64,000 bases of DNA from Vesta saturnalis (GCA_036346205.1 JARFJB010002414.1:62001-126000); one strand, 5' to 3'; shown: positions 11,640 through 26,690, numbered from the stretch's first letter. Numbers and translations: made by a program. The notes: generated by a model from the sequence alone, not told the origin.

Positions 11640-13083
11640 TATTACTCTTTTGTACATAACTCGAAAACGGTTAACACTAGGTATAGGACTATATTATTAA
11701 ATTTCGTATACATTTTAAAGAGGATTCTAAAAATTCCATAAAATACAGGGAGTTCTATTTAAAATAACGAAGTAGATAGTGACGTCCGGTATAACCGGAA
11801 GTTAGAAAACCAGCATGTCCTAAAATCCCTATGTACCAAGTTTCATTATTCTATTCTGAGTAGTTATTGAGATACATCTAATAGGCCATGATTGTGACAC
11901 CTTGTATAGTAATGGTAGAAAGAATTTGAAAACTTGATTGAGAAAGTGTACGTTACTGAGAGTTAATATGTTTTAGTTCTCTTAAACACATGAAAACTAT
12001 ATGTTCTATTGCTGAACGAGCAACAATTATAATCAGTGTATTCGTAGTTACCTTTATGGGAGCTTATCTGATATGTTTGTTATACCATGTATAACAATCA
12101 GATTTATCACTTCATAATTTTTGTGATTGCATTATTGCTTTTTCATATACTTACATATAAAGAGAAAGCTATGAAACCGGTCTAAATTTTCAAAATATTT
12201 TTTTGCATTTCTTGACGTTTTATGTCTTAAACAACACGAAAAACACATTTTTAGAAAAAAATTTCGTGTCTGTGTGTGTGTGCACGCGATATCTTTTGAA
12301 CCATTAAAGCCATCGATGTGAAATTTGGTACAAAAATTCTTTGCTATAAAATCTAGATCAAGTTTGTTAATAAGCAAAATCCAACCAGTGGGGAGGCATT
12401 TTTACGGGTTTAGAAAATTAAAAAAATTCATTGCTTCAAAGTTACAAAATTAAAAAACGTATACTTTTTTATATAATTTCAAAATAAAAAAAAAATAACC
12501 AGTGGCGCACTGTTTTTAGGATATAAAATTGTGCATTTATTTATAAACCGATTTTTTTTAAAGTTGGGGGTTTTTAAGATCGCTAAGTATATCTTTGATA
12601 AGGAAAGAGTAACATGCATTTCAGACCTCGGTAAAAAATTCAGACCAAATATTAATAGGTCGCCATTGACTTGGTGGCAAACAAACTTTAGCATCGTCCG
12701 CCTTCCGCAATATGACAGATAGAGAAGATATATTTCTCTCTTCTTTCAACATTTTGGTGGCGAATGGTAACAGATTGGTATCTCCGGAATTGCACGTCCC
12801 TTCGCTTTTCTTGTCAAAGAAGTATATCATTTGTTAAAATCAAAAAATTCAAAATGGCGGATTAAAAATATGCTTTTAAGTTTCTTATTACAAATTTTTG
12901 GCCAAAACTTGTTAACATATATGAGAACGCCGTATGGCAGATAATTTGGCAGCGGTTTATTGTATTATAAAGGGTTTAAAAATTTATGCGATTAAAAACA
13001 AATTATGTACGTTATTTACCAAACACTTTACTTTATATAAAGAAGAAACAGTTGCTGTGTTTTAATAAACATTATAATTTTAG
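11640..13083. other. Non-coding interval
   Basis: AT-rich sequence without a gene. Around 12260-12700 a segment begins with a short GT run and the phrase GATATCTTTTGAACCATTAA and contains two loosely similar sentences (CCAGTGGGGAGGCATTTTTA at about 12386 and CCAGTGGCGCACTGTTTTTA at about 12499). It looks like a dispersed non-autonomous repeat, but I cannot define its ends. Confidence 0.4.
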
Positions 13084-13182
13084 TTATGTAAAGAAGCAGA
13101 GGAAGGATCTAAATTGTGTTTAACAAGAATAAAGGAAATTTTGCAATTAGACAATTTGCCAGCGCTACATACTGACAGTTAA
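13084..13182 (+). CDS. Possible terminal coding exon of an unknown gene
   Basis: After an acceptor-like TTATAATTTTAG (ending 13083) a frame of 32 codons and a stop is open. It contains LCKEAEEGSKLCLTRIKEIL and LQLDNLPALHTDS. The wording looks like real protein (charged helix, no low-complexity bias) and is less AT-biased than the flanks. About 1.1 kb of stop-rich, AT-rich sequence with several AATAAA words follows, as expected of a long 3' untranslated region. I do not recognise the family, and no upstream exon could be tied to it. Confidence 0.35.
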   Translation, partial: LCKEAEEGSKLCLTRIKEILQLDNLPALHTDS

Positions 13183-15082
13183 GTAAGCATATGCGTAAAT
13201 ATATATTTTGCATTAGAGATATGTATATGTCAGAAACTTGCAGACACTTTTATTCCATTACACTAATAAAATAATACTGATTAAATGTAATACTCATTAC
13301 TAGGTAGGTGATCAGGTTTATGACACTTTTAGGTATGTTTCTAATAAAGGTGTTAGATAGTATTATTATTTGTAATTAGTGAAATGAACAATAACTAGTA
13401 AATTTGATTCGATCTACAACTTTAAAGGGTTGTATTAATTCTATCATAAAACAGTCATTATGCTTGCATGTGTAGTACAATAATGTATACTTTATTTTTT
13501 TATGGCGATTGTTTTTAATTCTCATCACAACTGTAATTAGTTGCTTAATTCGTCCAATATACCTAATATATAATTAGAGAGTCAACATTACGTCAGCATC
13601 CACTCGAGAAATAGGATAGAAAATTTTTGCTGAAAGTTATTACTACTTAAAGTTTTTAAAATGTACTTAATTTTTTTTCCTTTTTGTAAATTTTAAATCC
13701 AATTAGATCATTTTTGTAATGGTTAAAGATTTAATTGGTTTTTTGTTGCTTGTGCGTAGATTGTGGAATAAGGAAATACACATCTTAGCTTAGTTTTGTA
13801 TTATCTAGTCATTTATAGATAGAGTTTATTACATGTTATAAGGAAAATTAAACCTTTGTGCATTTGTAGGCCTAATAAAACAGTACGTGTTAGTCACTTT
13901 CCATGTGTTCTTTGGAAGTATTTATTTTTTCTTGTTTGTTACTTTCTTAAGGTATCCTGATTGATATGCACCTTTAAATGAGACTGATTGCCTAAGTATT
14001 TAAATAAAGTGTTTGATCGCCAAATTGCTAACTAATGCCTAAAAGATATAATTTTTGATGTGGACATATTTTAATAGAAAAACTATTTTATGTATTTATT
14101 TATACAGAAGTAATTTTTTGAGTGTAGTTTATAGACTATTTTAATATTCTAAACATTATGAAAATTAACTTTATTTATTATACTTAAATTATGTAGAAAA
14201 TTATATGAAATTCTGTAAATCAGTGTATAATCATTCTATATTGTAATAAATATATTATCAGGTCTACTTGTGGTGCCTTAATATTGTATTCAAGTGAAAG
14301 TCACATTTAATTTTACTCTACAAGTAACTTGTTTTATGATGATGATCCTAGCATTTACAAAGAAAAGATCCCTATGTGGTCATTATTTTTGATTGGGTAC
14401 CTTTAACGAAACATAAATTTGAACATGCTGAAGTAGCGTTTAACAACAATCTACTTTTGACCGATTGAAGTTGTGGAACAAAATTCATTTACATGAGTAA
14501 ATGGAGGATAGGGCATGCAAATAAAAGTGTCCACATTTATTCTTAAATAACATACTTATCTTGTAAGCTATAATTGTATAATTTAATTAAATATACTAAA
14601 TTAGGACTTATCAAGGCTGTTGAAGTGAGGTTACCTGGTGAAAGTTGCTCTGTGAAAAATTTAAAATTAAAAGAAATCTAAAAGAATTATAAAAGTAAAG
14701 TGATGTGAATCTCCCAAAAAAGTGATAAGGATTCACATGGTAAAAAAAAAAGAAATAGGTAAGATTAATTAATTGCTTCATCAATTTAAATATATGTCTG
14801 TATGTAACAATTCCCCAATAAAAGGAACTGAAATACAGATAAGAGTCAAGGTTCGAGGGGTTGACTCTTAGGCAGCACGATTAGATAAACAATAATATCA
14901 TATAAAGCACATATACATATGTTTTGTTTACATTTTAATCGAAATAAAATAGATATAATATGAAGTATACAGGGTGTATAAAACTTTGTGAAGAGTTAAC
15001 AATTGAGTAGTTAACTTTAAAAATAAGCAAGAGTTTAAAGGAAAACCTAAAGGTCATTAAATGAGTATCATTATATTAGAAG
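13183..15082. other. Non-coding interval, possibly 3' UTR and intergenic
   Basis: Very AT-rich sequence without a recognisable feature. If the exon ending at 13182 is real, the first part would be its 3' untranslated region. Confidence 0.4.
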
Positions 15083-17549
15083 TTACATAAATACCTGCGA
15101 GAAGAGGGCAGTGCAAGAGATCGCGAACATGGTAGATGCGAAAGAAATAACATTGGGCGACATCATGACTAAACTAATAAAAGTAGAAAGTAAAATTGAT
15201 GAGAGCATATGCACCGACAGAAACCCAAGATACTGAAGAGAAAGATACATTCTACGAGAAACTCCAAGCAGTAGCCGAAAAGTCATACAGCAAGAATATG
15301 ACGGTTATACTGGCAGATGCAAACGCGCAAATTGGCAAGGAGGAATATCTATACGGATGTGGAAAATATACAGGGCACGATAACAAAAATGATAATGGCC
15401 TTAGAATGACCGCGTTTGCAGCATCATTAAACATGGTCATAACCACAACAATCTTTGAGCACCCAAGGAAACACAGCACCCCAATGGCTCCACAGAGAAC
15501 CAAATTGATCACATATTAATAGGAAGAAAATATATCAAATCAGTATACAGGAAAACAGGTCAAGATGGGCGGTGGAAAAATTACAAGTAGATGAAATAAA
15601 AAAGAACTATATAAAAAGCTTAACTGCACTAGAAAAGCAATGGACACAGAAACGAGACGTTAATGCCCAATGGAAGAAAATAGAGAACACAATAATAGAA
15701 GCAGCTGAAACAAATATAGGCTTAGAAGCAAAGAAGAAAATGTGAGCAAGGGTAGTATGACCTCGAATGTCGGAAAAAAACAGAAGGAAAAAAAGAGGCA
15801 AGAAGTCAATGGCTAAGATCTGGGAAGGAAGAACATAGGAGATGCGTTGAACTAAAAAATGATGCAAAGACATTCTTTAAAGTAAAAAATGCGTGGATAA
15901 ATAATAAAATGGACGGAATAGAGCAAGAAAACAAAAATAATAATGCAAGACGATTTTACCAGATTTTGAGGAATGTGCAAGGGAAAGTGACAACAAGAAC
16001 AAGAAGCTATAGAAACAAGGATGGGATGCTGCAACATGAAGAAGATGCGGTTAAAAGGATATGGGAGGAACACTTATAATTTGTTGAACGAAACAGAAGC
16101 GGAAAGCCAAAAAGAAACCAAGAACAAGAGTACCCACAAAAGACGAAGTTAGAAGAGCAATAGAGAAAATGAAGAATAACAAAGCAGCAGAGAGTGACAC
16201 AATCACTGCGGAATCAATAAAATATGGGGGCACTGCGGTAGAAGAATAACTTCAAGAATTAATAGGCGGAATTTGGGAGGAAGAACAAATGCCAAAAGAA
16301 TGGAAAAAAGCAGTCACAATACCGATATTCAAGAAAGAGGTATGTAAGAATTATAGGGGCATAGCGTTACTTAATGTGCCATATACGATATCAGCAAGCA
16401 TTATTAAGGAGAAATTACAAAAATACAGTGAGAATTTCGTTGGAGATGATCAAGGCTTTCGCCCAGGCAGGAGCACAACAGTTTCAATCTACATATTAGA
16501 ACAAATATTAGAAAAAGCATATGCATACAATATAGAACTGCATATGATCTTTAGAGACTTCAGAAGTGCATTTGACTCCTTAAACAGAAAAAAAATAATA
16601 CAAGAATTATACAATGTGAAAATTCCAGGAAAATTAATAAACCTAATAGCAATGACCCTAAACAAAACAGAAGCGGTAATTCAAATAAATAATAGAAAGA
16701 TGGACATGATAAGAATAGCTAAAGGTATAAGACAAGGTGACCCTTTACCAGTAGTACTATTCAATATTATCGTAGAATGCATAATACGAAAAGCAAAACT
16801 GCAAGAAATAATTATAAGCAATCAAACACAAGCGATAGCTTATGCTGATGACATAGTAATAATAAGTAGAAGTATGAAAGAAATAGTAAAAGCTTTTCAA
16901 AATCTAGAAGGAGAATCAAAACAATATGGGTTTACCATTAATGAAAAAAAGACAAAGTACATAGCTTATAACAAAGAAAGAAGGAGACAAAAGGTTGACA
17001 TAGGCACATACAGTATTTAAGAAGTAGATAGGTTCAATTATTTGGGGTCAAGAGTAGAAAAAATAGAAAAAAATAGGATAAAGGAAAGAATACAAAAGGG
17101 TAACCGAAGTACATACATATATAAAACAATACTTAACAGTAACAATATAAGCGTAGAAACGAAAATTAGAGTTTATAACACAATGATAAGAGCAATAATC
17201 ACATATGGAATGCAAACATGGGCCTTTACAAAAGCAGACGAAAATTTCAGGCGTTTTGAAAGAAGAATCATGCGGAAAATACTTGGACCAGTAAGAACAG
17301 AACACGCGGATTTCAGAAGGAGAATGAATCACGAAATAACAAAAGCAATGGATGGTGAGGACATAACGAAAGTTGTAAAAGCGCAAAGATTGAAATGAGT
17401 CGGACAGAGGGTCAAACAAAGGTTCAGAGGATGCCCAAGAATCAACTGGAAGGATATCATAGAAGACTTCAGAGAAATGGGAATAGTGAATTGGAAAGTG
17501 AAGTGTAGTGATAAGAAGCAATGGAAAAAAATAATACACAGCTAAAACC
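15083..17549 (+). pseudogene. Long non-LTR retrotransposon (LINE) with endonuclease and reverse transcriptase
   Basis: A short N-terminal-type piece (ITLGDIMTKLIKVES near 15150-15195) is followed directly by an endonuclease/exonuclease/phosphatase segment: APTETQDTEEKDTFYEKLQA and VILADANAQIG (15196-15519). The polymerase is open from 16289 to 17020 with MPKEWKKAVTIPIFKK, YRGIALLNV, QGFRPGRST, the first catalytic region MIFRDFRSAFDSL, GIRQGDPLPVVLF and the catalytic YADDIVII box. The C-terminal part (17042-17398) has RRFERRIMRKILGP. Stops at 16078, 16249, 17020 and 17398 break it. The first catalytic Asp position reads RDF, so Asp is kept. The clade resembles RTE or the insect LINEs linked to craniofacial-development-protein-2-like endonucleases; this is a family impression. 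Confidence 0.85.
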
Positions 17550-17552
17550 CAC

Positions 17553-18678
17553 ACAGGGTGTTTCTAAATTCATGCGACAAAATTCAGGAGGTGATTGCTA
17601 GCATGAAAGTAAAATGGGTCTTTCCTATAACAAAATTTACTCAGCCCACCCCTTTCCGAGATATCACCCTTAAAAGGTGGTGACTAAAATTGAGTTTTTA
17701 TTTTGTTTCTAAAATTTCAGTAAAGCTAGAAACTTGAAATTCTGTAATTTTCGTGCAGTCGCAAAGGACTAAGCACAGGTATTTTTTCAATATTCCTGTT
17801 ATTTTATACGGGGGTAAAATTAGCAACCCTTACTTTATTTCATATCAAAACTTTTTTTCGAGATGAAGTTTTATGAAATAAAATTATAACTTAAAATCTT
17901 TGTTATTTAAAAAAATTTTTATTCTTAAATTATTTTCCCAAAATCAATAGCTGCAGAGATAAAAATAAACACCATAATTTATAATTTTTTTATTAAATTG
18001 AGTGGAAAACAGTAAAGATGTAAAATGTAATACGATTCTTAATAAATGCTGGAAATGACCAGCTATACATTGTTTTTAATTACAAGGTTTTAGAATAGTA
18101 GGCTGCTGTCACTTCGACAATTCATTTATCCTGTTTACTTAATGTTTATTCAAATTGTAGTAGGCTGATGTCAAACACTGTTGTTGATAGTTAGTAAATA
18201 AGTTTGTAGGTTATTTTTGCGTTATCTGTGTATTGTTTATTTTATAACATGTATACAAATGTTGAAATGACCGACATGCATTTTGTGTATGGTATGGCAA
18301 ATGGTAATTCTCGACAAGCTAGACGTCTTTATGCTGAAAAATATCGGCAACGAATTACGCCTCATCATTCCGTATTTGCACGTATTCACCACCGCTTATC
18401 CGAAACTGGAATGTTAAAAAGAAATTCAACCAACACTGGTCGTTTCCGGACAGTTAGAAATGTAATGGTAGAACAAGCAATTTTAGATGAAATTGATGTA
18501 CTCCCGGAAACAAGTACTAGAAAAATTGCCAACACCCTAAATATCAGCCATTCATCTGTGTGGCAAGTTTTAAAAGAGCAGCACTTACATCCTTACCATA
18601 TCCAACGGGTTCAAGCTCTTTTACCTAGAGATATTTCTCAACGAGTTAGATTTTACATCTTATGTTTTCCAAATAAAA
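17553..18678 (+). mobile_element. 5' half of a Tc1/mariner-like element
   Basis: The left end begins CAGGGTGTTTCTAAATTCAT at 17555, a terminal form (TACAGGGTG type) shared with the element at 54818. It is followed by ~650 bp of non-coding sequence and the first part of a transposase. No right end is present: the transposase frame breaks off at 18678, where a LINE 3' end begins. Confidence 0.7.
18228..18678 (+). pseudogene. Tc1/mariner-like transposase, N-terminal half
   Basis: An open frame carries an N-terminal helix-turn-helix domain of the DUF4817 type seen in arthropod mariner-like transposases: FVYGMANGNSRQARRLYAEK and RTVRNVMVEQAILDEIDVLP, then STRKIANTLNISHSSVWQVL and LHPYHIQRVQALLP. 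The usable ATG could be at 18228, 18249 or 18267. The frame is intact until about 18672, then reads without interruption into LINE sequence and stops at 18725. The catalytic domain is entirely absent. Confidence 0.8.
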
Positions 18679-18900
18679 AAGCAATGGATGGTGAGGACAT
18701 CAAATTTGTAAAGCACAAAGATTGAAATGAGACTTTAGTCAAATATGGCCAAAAAGCAACTGGAAGGATATCATAGAAGACTTGAAGAAATGGGAAAAGT
18801 GAATTGGAAAGTGAAGTGTAGTGATAGAAGCAATTAAAAATAACACAGAAATACCACCTTGTAGTATATAAATGTAAAAACTCAGATGTACTGCAGCATG
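18679..18900 (+). pseudogene. Second, 5'-truncated copy of the LINE 3' end
   Basis: The sequence AAAGCAATGGATGGTGAGGA repeats the one at 17341, and similarity to 17341-17540 continues through CTGGAAGGATATCATAGAAG and TGAATTGGAAAGTGAAGTGT with small deletions. It joins the transposase frame at its left and is followed by a (TA)n tract. Confidence 0.8.
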
Positions 18901-18918
18901 TGTTAGGGTTAAGATAAT

Positions 18919-18920
<2 letters not shown>

Positions 18921-19006
<86 letters not shown>
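18921..19006. repeat. (TA)n tract
   Basis: Alternating AT with one short interruption near 18953-18963, directly downstream of the truncated LINE 3' end. Confidence 0.95.
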
Positions 19007-21430
<2,424 letters not shown>

Positions 21431-21933
21431 CTAGGTGGTCAAAATTAGGGAGCTGATGCAGGAAATGTTCCTATCAACTTGGGTCGTAAAACGCACCATT
21501 ACGGAGATACAGGGTGTTTAGTTTTCAATTTGATAAGTTAATTTATTTAATATTTCCGTTAGTTTTCAATATTGCCTATAATTCTTATGCCGAATAACCT
21601 GATTTATCTAATTTCAAGGTATCGTGCAGATGGCGCTAGTTGCCGCATATTTTGTGGTTAAAATGACGTAACTTTTTCTAACAAAAGTATCATCTTTCAA
21701 AGGCACGATTGGATTCTGCGATCAATATTGAATAAAAAAGGTATACCTTATTGAGCTCGCTATCTGTGAGCTCGCTATCTGTAACCATTTCCGAATAAAA
21801 CTCAATTTCACATTTCAATTCTCAATTATTGGTATTATTACAATTCGGAGAAGTCAGTAGAATATTATTGAAATAAATGATTATAAACAGATTTAACAGA
21901 AAATATGAATAAATTACCGGTAATGATATCATT

Positions 21934-22980
21934 TCAATTCTCAAAGTGTCCTCCATTTTCCTGTATACACTGTTGCAGTCTTCTCATAAGTGAAAATACT
22001 ACACGATTTAGTCTTTGCTTTTGTACTGTTTCATTGAAACCGTCTTCAATTCGCTGGCGCAGTTCCTCAACAGTTTCAACCAACTGAGCGTATACTTCTT
22101 GTTTCACTTGCCCCCAAACATTGAAATCCATAGGGTTGGGATCTGGTGACCTAGGGGGCCAAATTAAAGGAGCCTCATTGCCTCGGCCTATCCATTGTTT
22201 TGGAAAATTTTCGGATAGCCATATACGACACTGTCGACTAAAATGGGGAGGGGCCCCATCATGCATGTACCATAGTGCACGCCTTCTCGCTAAAGGAATG
22301 TCTCCCAAAAGTTCATAAAGTTGATTGGATAAAAATCGTGGTACGTTTCTCCGGTTAAATTACCTTGGAGAATGCGGTAGCCTAAGTTCAGTCCCAAGTG
22401 TTGCAGACCAGACATTAATTCTGAAAGAATGTTGGTAATGAGTAGTCTTTCTGGCATGCGGATACTCATCGGCCCAAACATGTTCATTATGCATGTTAAA
22501 CACTCCGTTTCTGGTGAAAGTATCCTCATCGCTAAAGATGATATTTGAAAGAAAGTTGGGGTCCTGTTCATGCCTCCTCAGGAGCAATCCACAAAATCTC
22601 TTGCGTATGGGTCTATCACCTGGCAATATATCCTGAATTTGACGGTAATGGTACGGATGCAATTGTTGTTTTTGCAACTCTCAAAACAACTGGTTGTGAC
22701 ACTTGAATTTGTAGTGACACACGCCTAGTACTAACAGTGGGATTATCTTCAATAATATTCAAAATATTCTCCTCATTTGCAACTGATCTCACCGTCCTTC
22801 GTCTTCCCCTATCAGCAGTCTGAGGCTTCAAAGTTCCACTTTCACGTAAGCGGCGTTCAGTAGACAGAAATGTTTTATAATTAGGCAGATTTCTTCTGGG
22901 ATATTTTCACTGTACCGTCTCACAGCAGCCCGTGCACTTCCAAGACATTCGCCCAACACCAGCAGCATATCAACATACTA
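21934..22980 (-). pseudogene. Mariner-like transposase, frameshifted
   Basis: On the minus strand the N-terminal domain (GECLGSARAAVRRY near 22950, RGRRRTVRSVANEENIL near 22790, TRRVSLQIQVSQPVV near 22720) is followed after a shift by LHPYHYRQIQDILPGD and the first catalytic region NIIFSDEDTFTRNGVFN (about 22500-22540). After another shift near 22370 come the second catalytic box WYMHDGAPPHFSRQ and the third, WPPRSPDPNPMDFNVWG. I count 43 residues between the second Asp and the Asp of MDF, near the DD41D class. The C-terminus ends at 21934. At least two frameshifts inactivate it. Confidence 0.85.
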
Positions 22981-23216
22981 AGAAAATGTGTAGAGCGGTA
23001 TTTTAATTTAACAACGATGCAAAACACAATTTCAAACAATTTAAACGTTAATGACAGATAGCGAAATATTAGCAAGCTACTGTCAGTGCCAATTTTTTTT
23101 GCGTTTCAGTGCCATACGAATGCGATTGTATGATTGGATTACACACGTACAAGGTCCACGTAATGCAAAATTTCATTTTTATCTACAACGGTTGTAGATA
23201 TCGCGTTTCATAAGTT

Positions 23217-23889
23217 AATTGAAACTGTTGAGGAACTGCGCCAGCGAACTGAAGACGCTTTCAATCAAATAGTACAAGAGCAGACTAAATCGTGTAGTAT
23301 TTTCACTTATGAGAAGACTGCAACGGTGTATACAGGAAAATGGAGGACACTTTGAGAATTGAAATGGTATCATTATCGGTAATTTATTCATATTTTCTGT
23401 TAAATCTGTTTATAATCATTTATTTCAATAATATTCTACTGACTTCTCCGAATTGTAATAATACCAATAATTGAGAATTGAAATGTAAAATTGAGTTTTA
23501 TTCGGAAATGGTTACAGATAGCGAGCTCAATAAGGTATACCTTTTTTATGCAATATTGATCGCAGAATCCAATCGTGCCTTTGAAAAGTTGATACTTTTG
23601 TCAGAAAAAGTTACGGCATTTTTAACACAAAAATATGTGGCAACTAGCGCCATCTGCGCGATACATTGAAATTAGATAAATCACGTTATTCGGCATAAGA
23701 ATTATAGGCAATGCTACAAATTTGAAATTTGAAATTATTGAAAACTAACGGAAATATTAAATAAATTAACTTATCAAATTGAAAACTAAACACCCTGTAT
23801 CTCCGTAATGGTGCGTTTTACAACCCAAGTTGATAGGAACTTTTTTGTTTGCATTGCTATCCTGCATCAGCTCCCTAATTTTGACCACC
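23217..23889 (+). repeat. Inverted duplicate of the element's 3' end
   Basis: Reverse copy of 21434-22085, with a short deletion of the GAGCTCGCTATCTGT repeat found on the left side. It includes a second, decayed copy of the last part of the transposase (ETVEELRQRTEDAF near 23220), now on the + strand. Confidence 0.85.
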
Positions 23890-23920
23890 TATTTTAGAAT
23901 TACCTTGTATATATATATAT

Positions 23921-24298
23921 TGTTAGAAATCAGATGTTTTATTGACTTTACAGTAAATAAACAATATAACAATTTTTACTAGGGCGAGCACTATTATTGT
24001 ATTTTCGTTATTATGTAACTTCTGTTAGCTAGAATAATTAATTTTATGTGTCCAGGAAATCAGATGCTTTATTGCCTTTACACTTTTTACTAGGACAAGC
24101 ACTTTTATTGTATTTTCGTATTGAATACTAATTAATTCTAGAAAACGCTTAACTTTTGTTCGAATTAGATGTTTTACTTTATTTTTACGATTTCTTTTAA
24201 TGGATCAATGTAACCCCATAAATATGTCAGAAATATTGTTATCAACTAGAAATGTTTATTTTGTAGATGTATGTAAACAAATATGTCAGAAATATTGC
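23921..24298 (+). repeat. 5' LTR, truncated
   Basis: Matches the first ~375 bp of the right LTR, with substitutions, and diverges near 24298. The last ~290 bp of the LTR and the primer-binding site are deleted, and the gag frame begins inside the remaining LTR. The LTR contains a degenerate internal duplication of about 135 bp, with AATCAGATGTTTTATT near 23928 and AATCAGATGCTTTATT near 24058. Confidence 0.85.
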
Positions 24299-26690
24299 GT
24301 TGTTAGTGGAGTTGGTGAAAACACTGCAGTCGCAAAAATCTGCAACACATGTTGAAGTACCATATTTTCGACCAGAGGTAAACGTATCCAGCAAATGGGT
24401 GAGTCACGTTGAAGAAATAAAGCATGAATTAGCATGGTCTGATGTGGAAACGTTAGCTAGACTGGGTCGATTTTTTTTTGAACGGTGCCAAAAGTTACCT
24501 TTCGACAAGATTTTATTGAGGCTTTTCCTCCAAAGGAACTTGGATCGCTTATTATCGGAAGCGGCAGCTTTTAACAGTTCCCTCCTTAACACTTACGAAA
24601 CGTATGTTCATGAGAAATCAGCCTTGTTAAGAAATCTTAGAGCGAATTGGTCTGAAAGTGATCTAACGGAACTTGTTGTCCATGGAATAAGTGAACCCGA
24701 TGTACGAAATGCAGCAGTGAATGCTAACTGTCCTACTATATCCGCACTCTTAGTTTTCCTTTCAAGTTTTCTAAAACCGCCGCGAAAGGATCTAGAGGTC
24801 CGTAAGTTTGGAAAGAACGCTCCTTTTACTAAAAGAAAATATCCCTTCGGCGATGGTGGAAATTTAAGCCGTTCGGTAGTTTCGCGAAAGAAATGTTTTC
24901 AGTGCGGCAAGACTGGGCATATTCAGGCAAGCTGTCGTTCGAAAGTGACTGGTTCGAGTAAACAATCGGATTTATCGAGTTCTCACAATGACTCTTGCGC
25001 CTTATGTGCTAAGCGCGGTCATGACGTGTCAAATTGCTTCACAAAGGCAGCTATTGAAAGTCGTAGACATGTCAATATCTGCCTGACGGGAACGCCTACC
25101 GACACTACGGAAATTTTTATTGAAGGACATCGATTTTCGGCTTTAATGGATACAGGCGCAGATATTTCTCTAATATCAGAGAAATTTTTGTGGTTATTTG
25201 AAAGCAAGGTGACAACTTGTCATATTATGCTGAAAGGGCTCTCTAATGCAACGATTAGCGCAACTAGGAAATTCCATGCTTGCACGACAATTTCAAACGT
25301 TGACGTTAACGTTACCTATTTTTTCGTCTCGGATGAGTGTATTGATTATGACGTTATTATTGGGCGGGATATTTTTACGGACCCAACATTGTTTGTAATT
25401 ACTAATCATCAAGGCTCGTACGTAATTCGGCGCAGAGAATTGTCTGGAATAAACAGAATTTCAGACAATGTTTCCTTCAACCCATATGACATCGATGTAC
25501 CCTTCGAACATCACGATGCGCTCCAAACGGTACTTCGTGAATTCACAGGGATGATAACCAGCGGAAATAAAGTGCGAACAGTGAGAAATGCCAGTTTAAA
25601 ATTTCGCACTTATTTATTGGGTCTTAAGTTCAAATTAGTTACGGATTGCAACGCCATCAAGGCTACAGCTAACAAGAAGGATCTGATACCTCGTGTGGCT
25701 CGATGGTGGATGTACATGCAGGATTTTGATTTTGAAATATTGTATAGAAAAGGAACCCTCTTGGAACAGTTCATGTCGAGCAATGTCATATTGGTGCCGA
25801 AAAGACGTATGCATCTATTTCTGAGCACTTTTGGTTTCGACGTATGAGAAACTTTATCAAATGTTATATCAAACATTGTGTGCGATCAAGAAAACAAGAA
25901 CTGGGCCACTGCAAGGTACCATAAAATCTGTGGAAAAGCCAAAAGAACCCTTGCACACCTTGCATATGGACTGTTTGGGCCCTCTTCCCATGGCTAACGA
26001 GAATTACAAACACATTCTTGTTATCATCGACGCATTCACAAAGTATTGCATTCTAACCCCCATGAAGTAAGTTACTACTGTTGAAGCTCGCGGGAAACTA
26101 CAAAATGTGCTGGCTCTCTTCGGAACTCCCAAAAAACTTATTATGGATTCTGCGACATCCTTTAAAATACAACGTTTCCCAAATATCTAGACTCCTGGAA
26201 AATAGAATACCATTACGTTACACCAGATATCCATAGGGAAAATGAACAAGCGGAAAGATACATGCGAACAATTCGTAACCTACTTAGGATCGAAACTATC
26301 ACCAAGTCAGAATGGCCGAGTGGCTTATGGAAGATACAGCTGGTATTAAACAGTAATGTCCAAAAGTTTACGGTATGACCCTCTTCAACTTTTGTTAGGG
26401 GTTAATGGCTCCACCCTCTCATACAAGCTCTATTGCAAAATATTTCGGAAGATTTAACGCCTGTTCGTAATCGGAGATAGACAGGCAGCGAGTTTCACAA
26501 AGTTATCCCAAACAAATGTAGAAGAGAGTAATCGTAAAGGAAAAATTTCACATTTTACTCCAGGTAATTTTGTTTTAATGCACCGTGATTCACAGATGCA
26601 TATCAGTAAAAGCGATTATGAGTTTTAGGTCCGTACGAGGTGGTGTAATGTCTTGAAAATGGTCGGTATGAACTTAAGCAAGTTGGTACC
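24267..26690 (+). pseudogene. gag-pol of a gypsy-like element, reverse transcriptase deleted
   Basis: The frame 24267-25847 is open for 526 codons. It encodes a gag-like N-terminus, two CCHC zinc knuckles (CFQCGKTGHIQASC near residue 211 and CALCAKRGHDVSNC near residue 242) and an aspartic protease (ALMDTGADISLIS near residue 290). It then passes directly into RNase H of the Ty3/gypsy type (KLVTDCNAIKATANKKDLIP, RVARWWMYMQDFDFEILYRK). The reverse transcriptase between them is absent without a frame break. The integrase follows in other frames: the zinc-binding part near 25840, then LHTLHMDCLGPLP and ILVIIDAFTKYC (25960-26050), and fragments of the catalytic core to about 26690 with stops. Confidence 0.88.

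Larger units (their letters stand above)
21434..23889 (-). mobile_element. Mariner-like element with two inverted copies of the same end
   Basis: The outer ends are perfect inverted copies (GGTGGTCAAAATTAGGGAGC on the left) flanked by TA at 21432-21433 and 23890-23891. The inverted similarity extends inward over about 650 bp, from 21434 to about 22085 on the left and from about 23217 to 23889 on the right. The right arm therefore also carries the last ~45 codons of the transposase, in reverse. The element looks like one copy joined to the 3' end of a second, inverted copy. Confidence 0.85.

Noticed and set aside
17048..17554. 168-codon minus-strand frame
   Set aside because: Antisense of the LINE C-terminal coding region; no family features.
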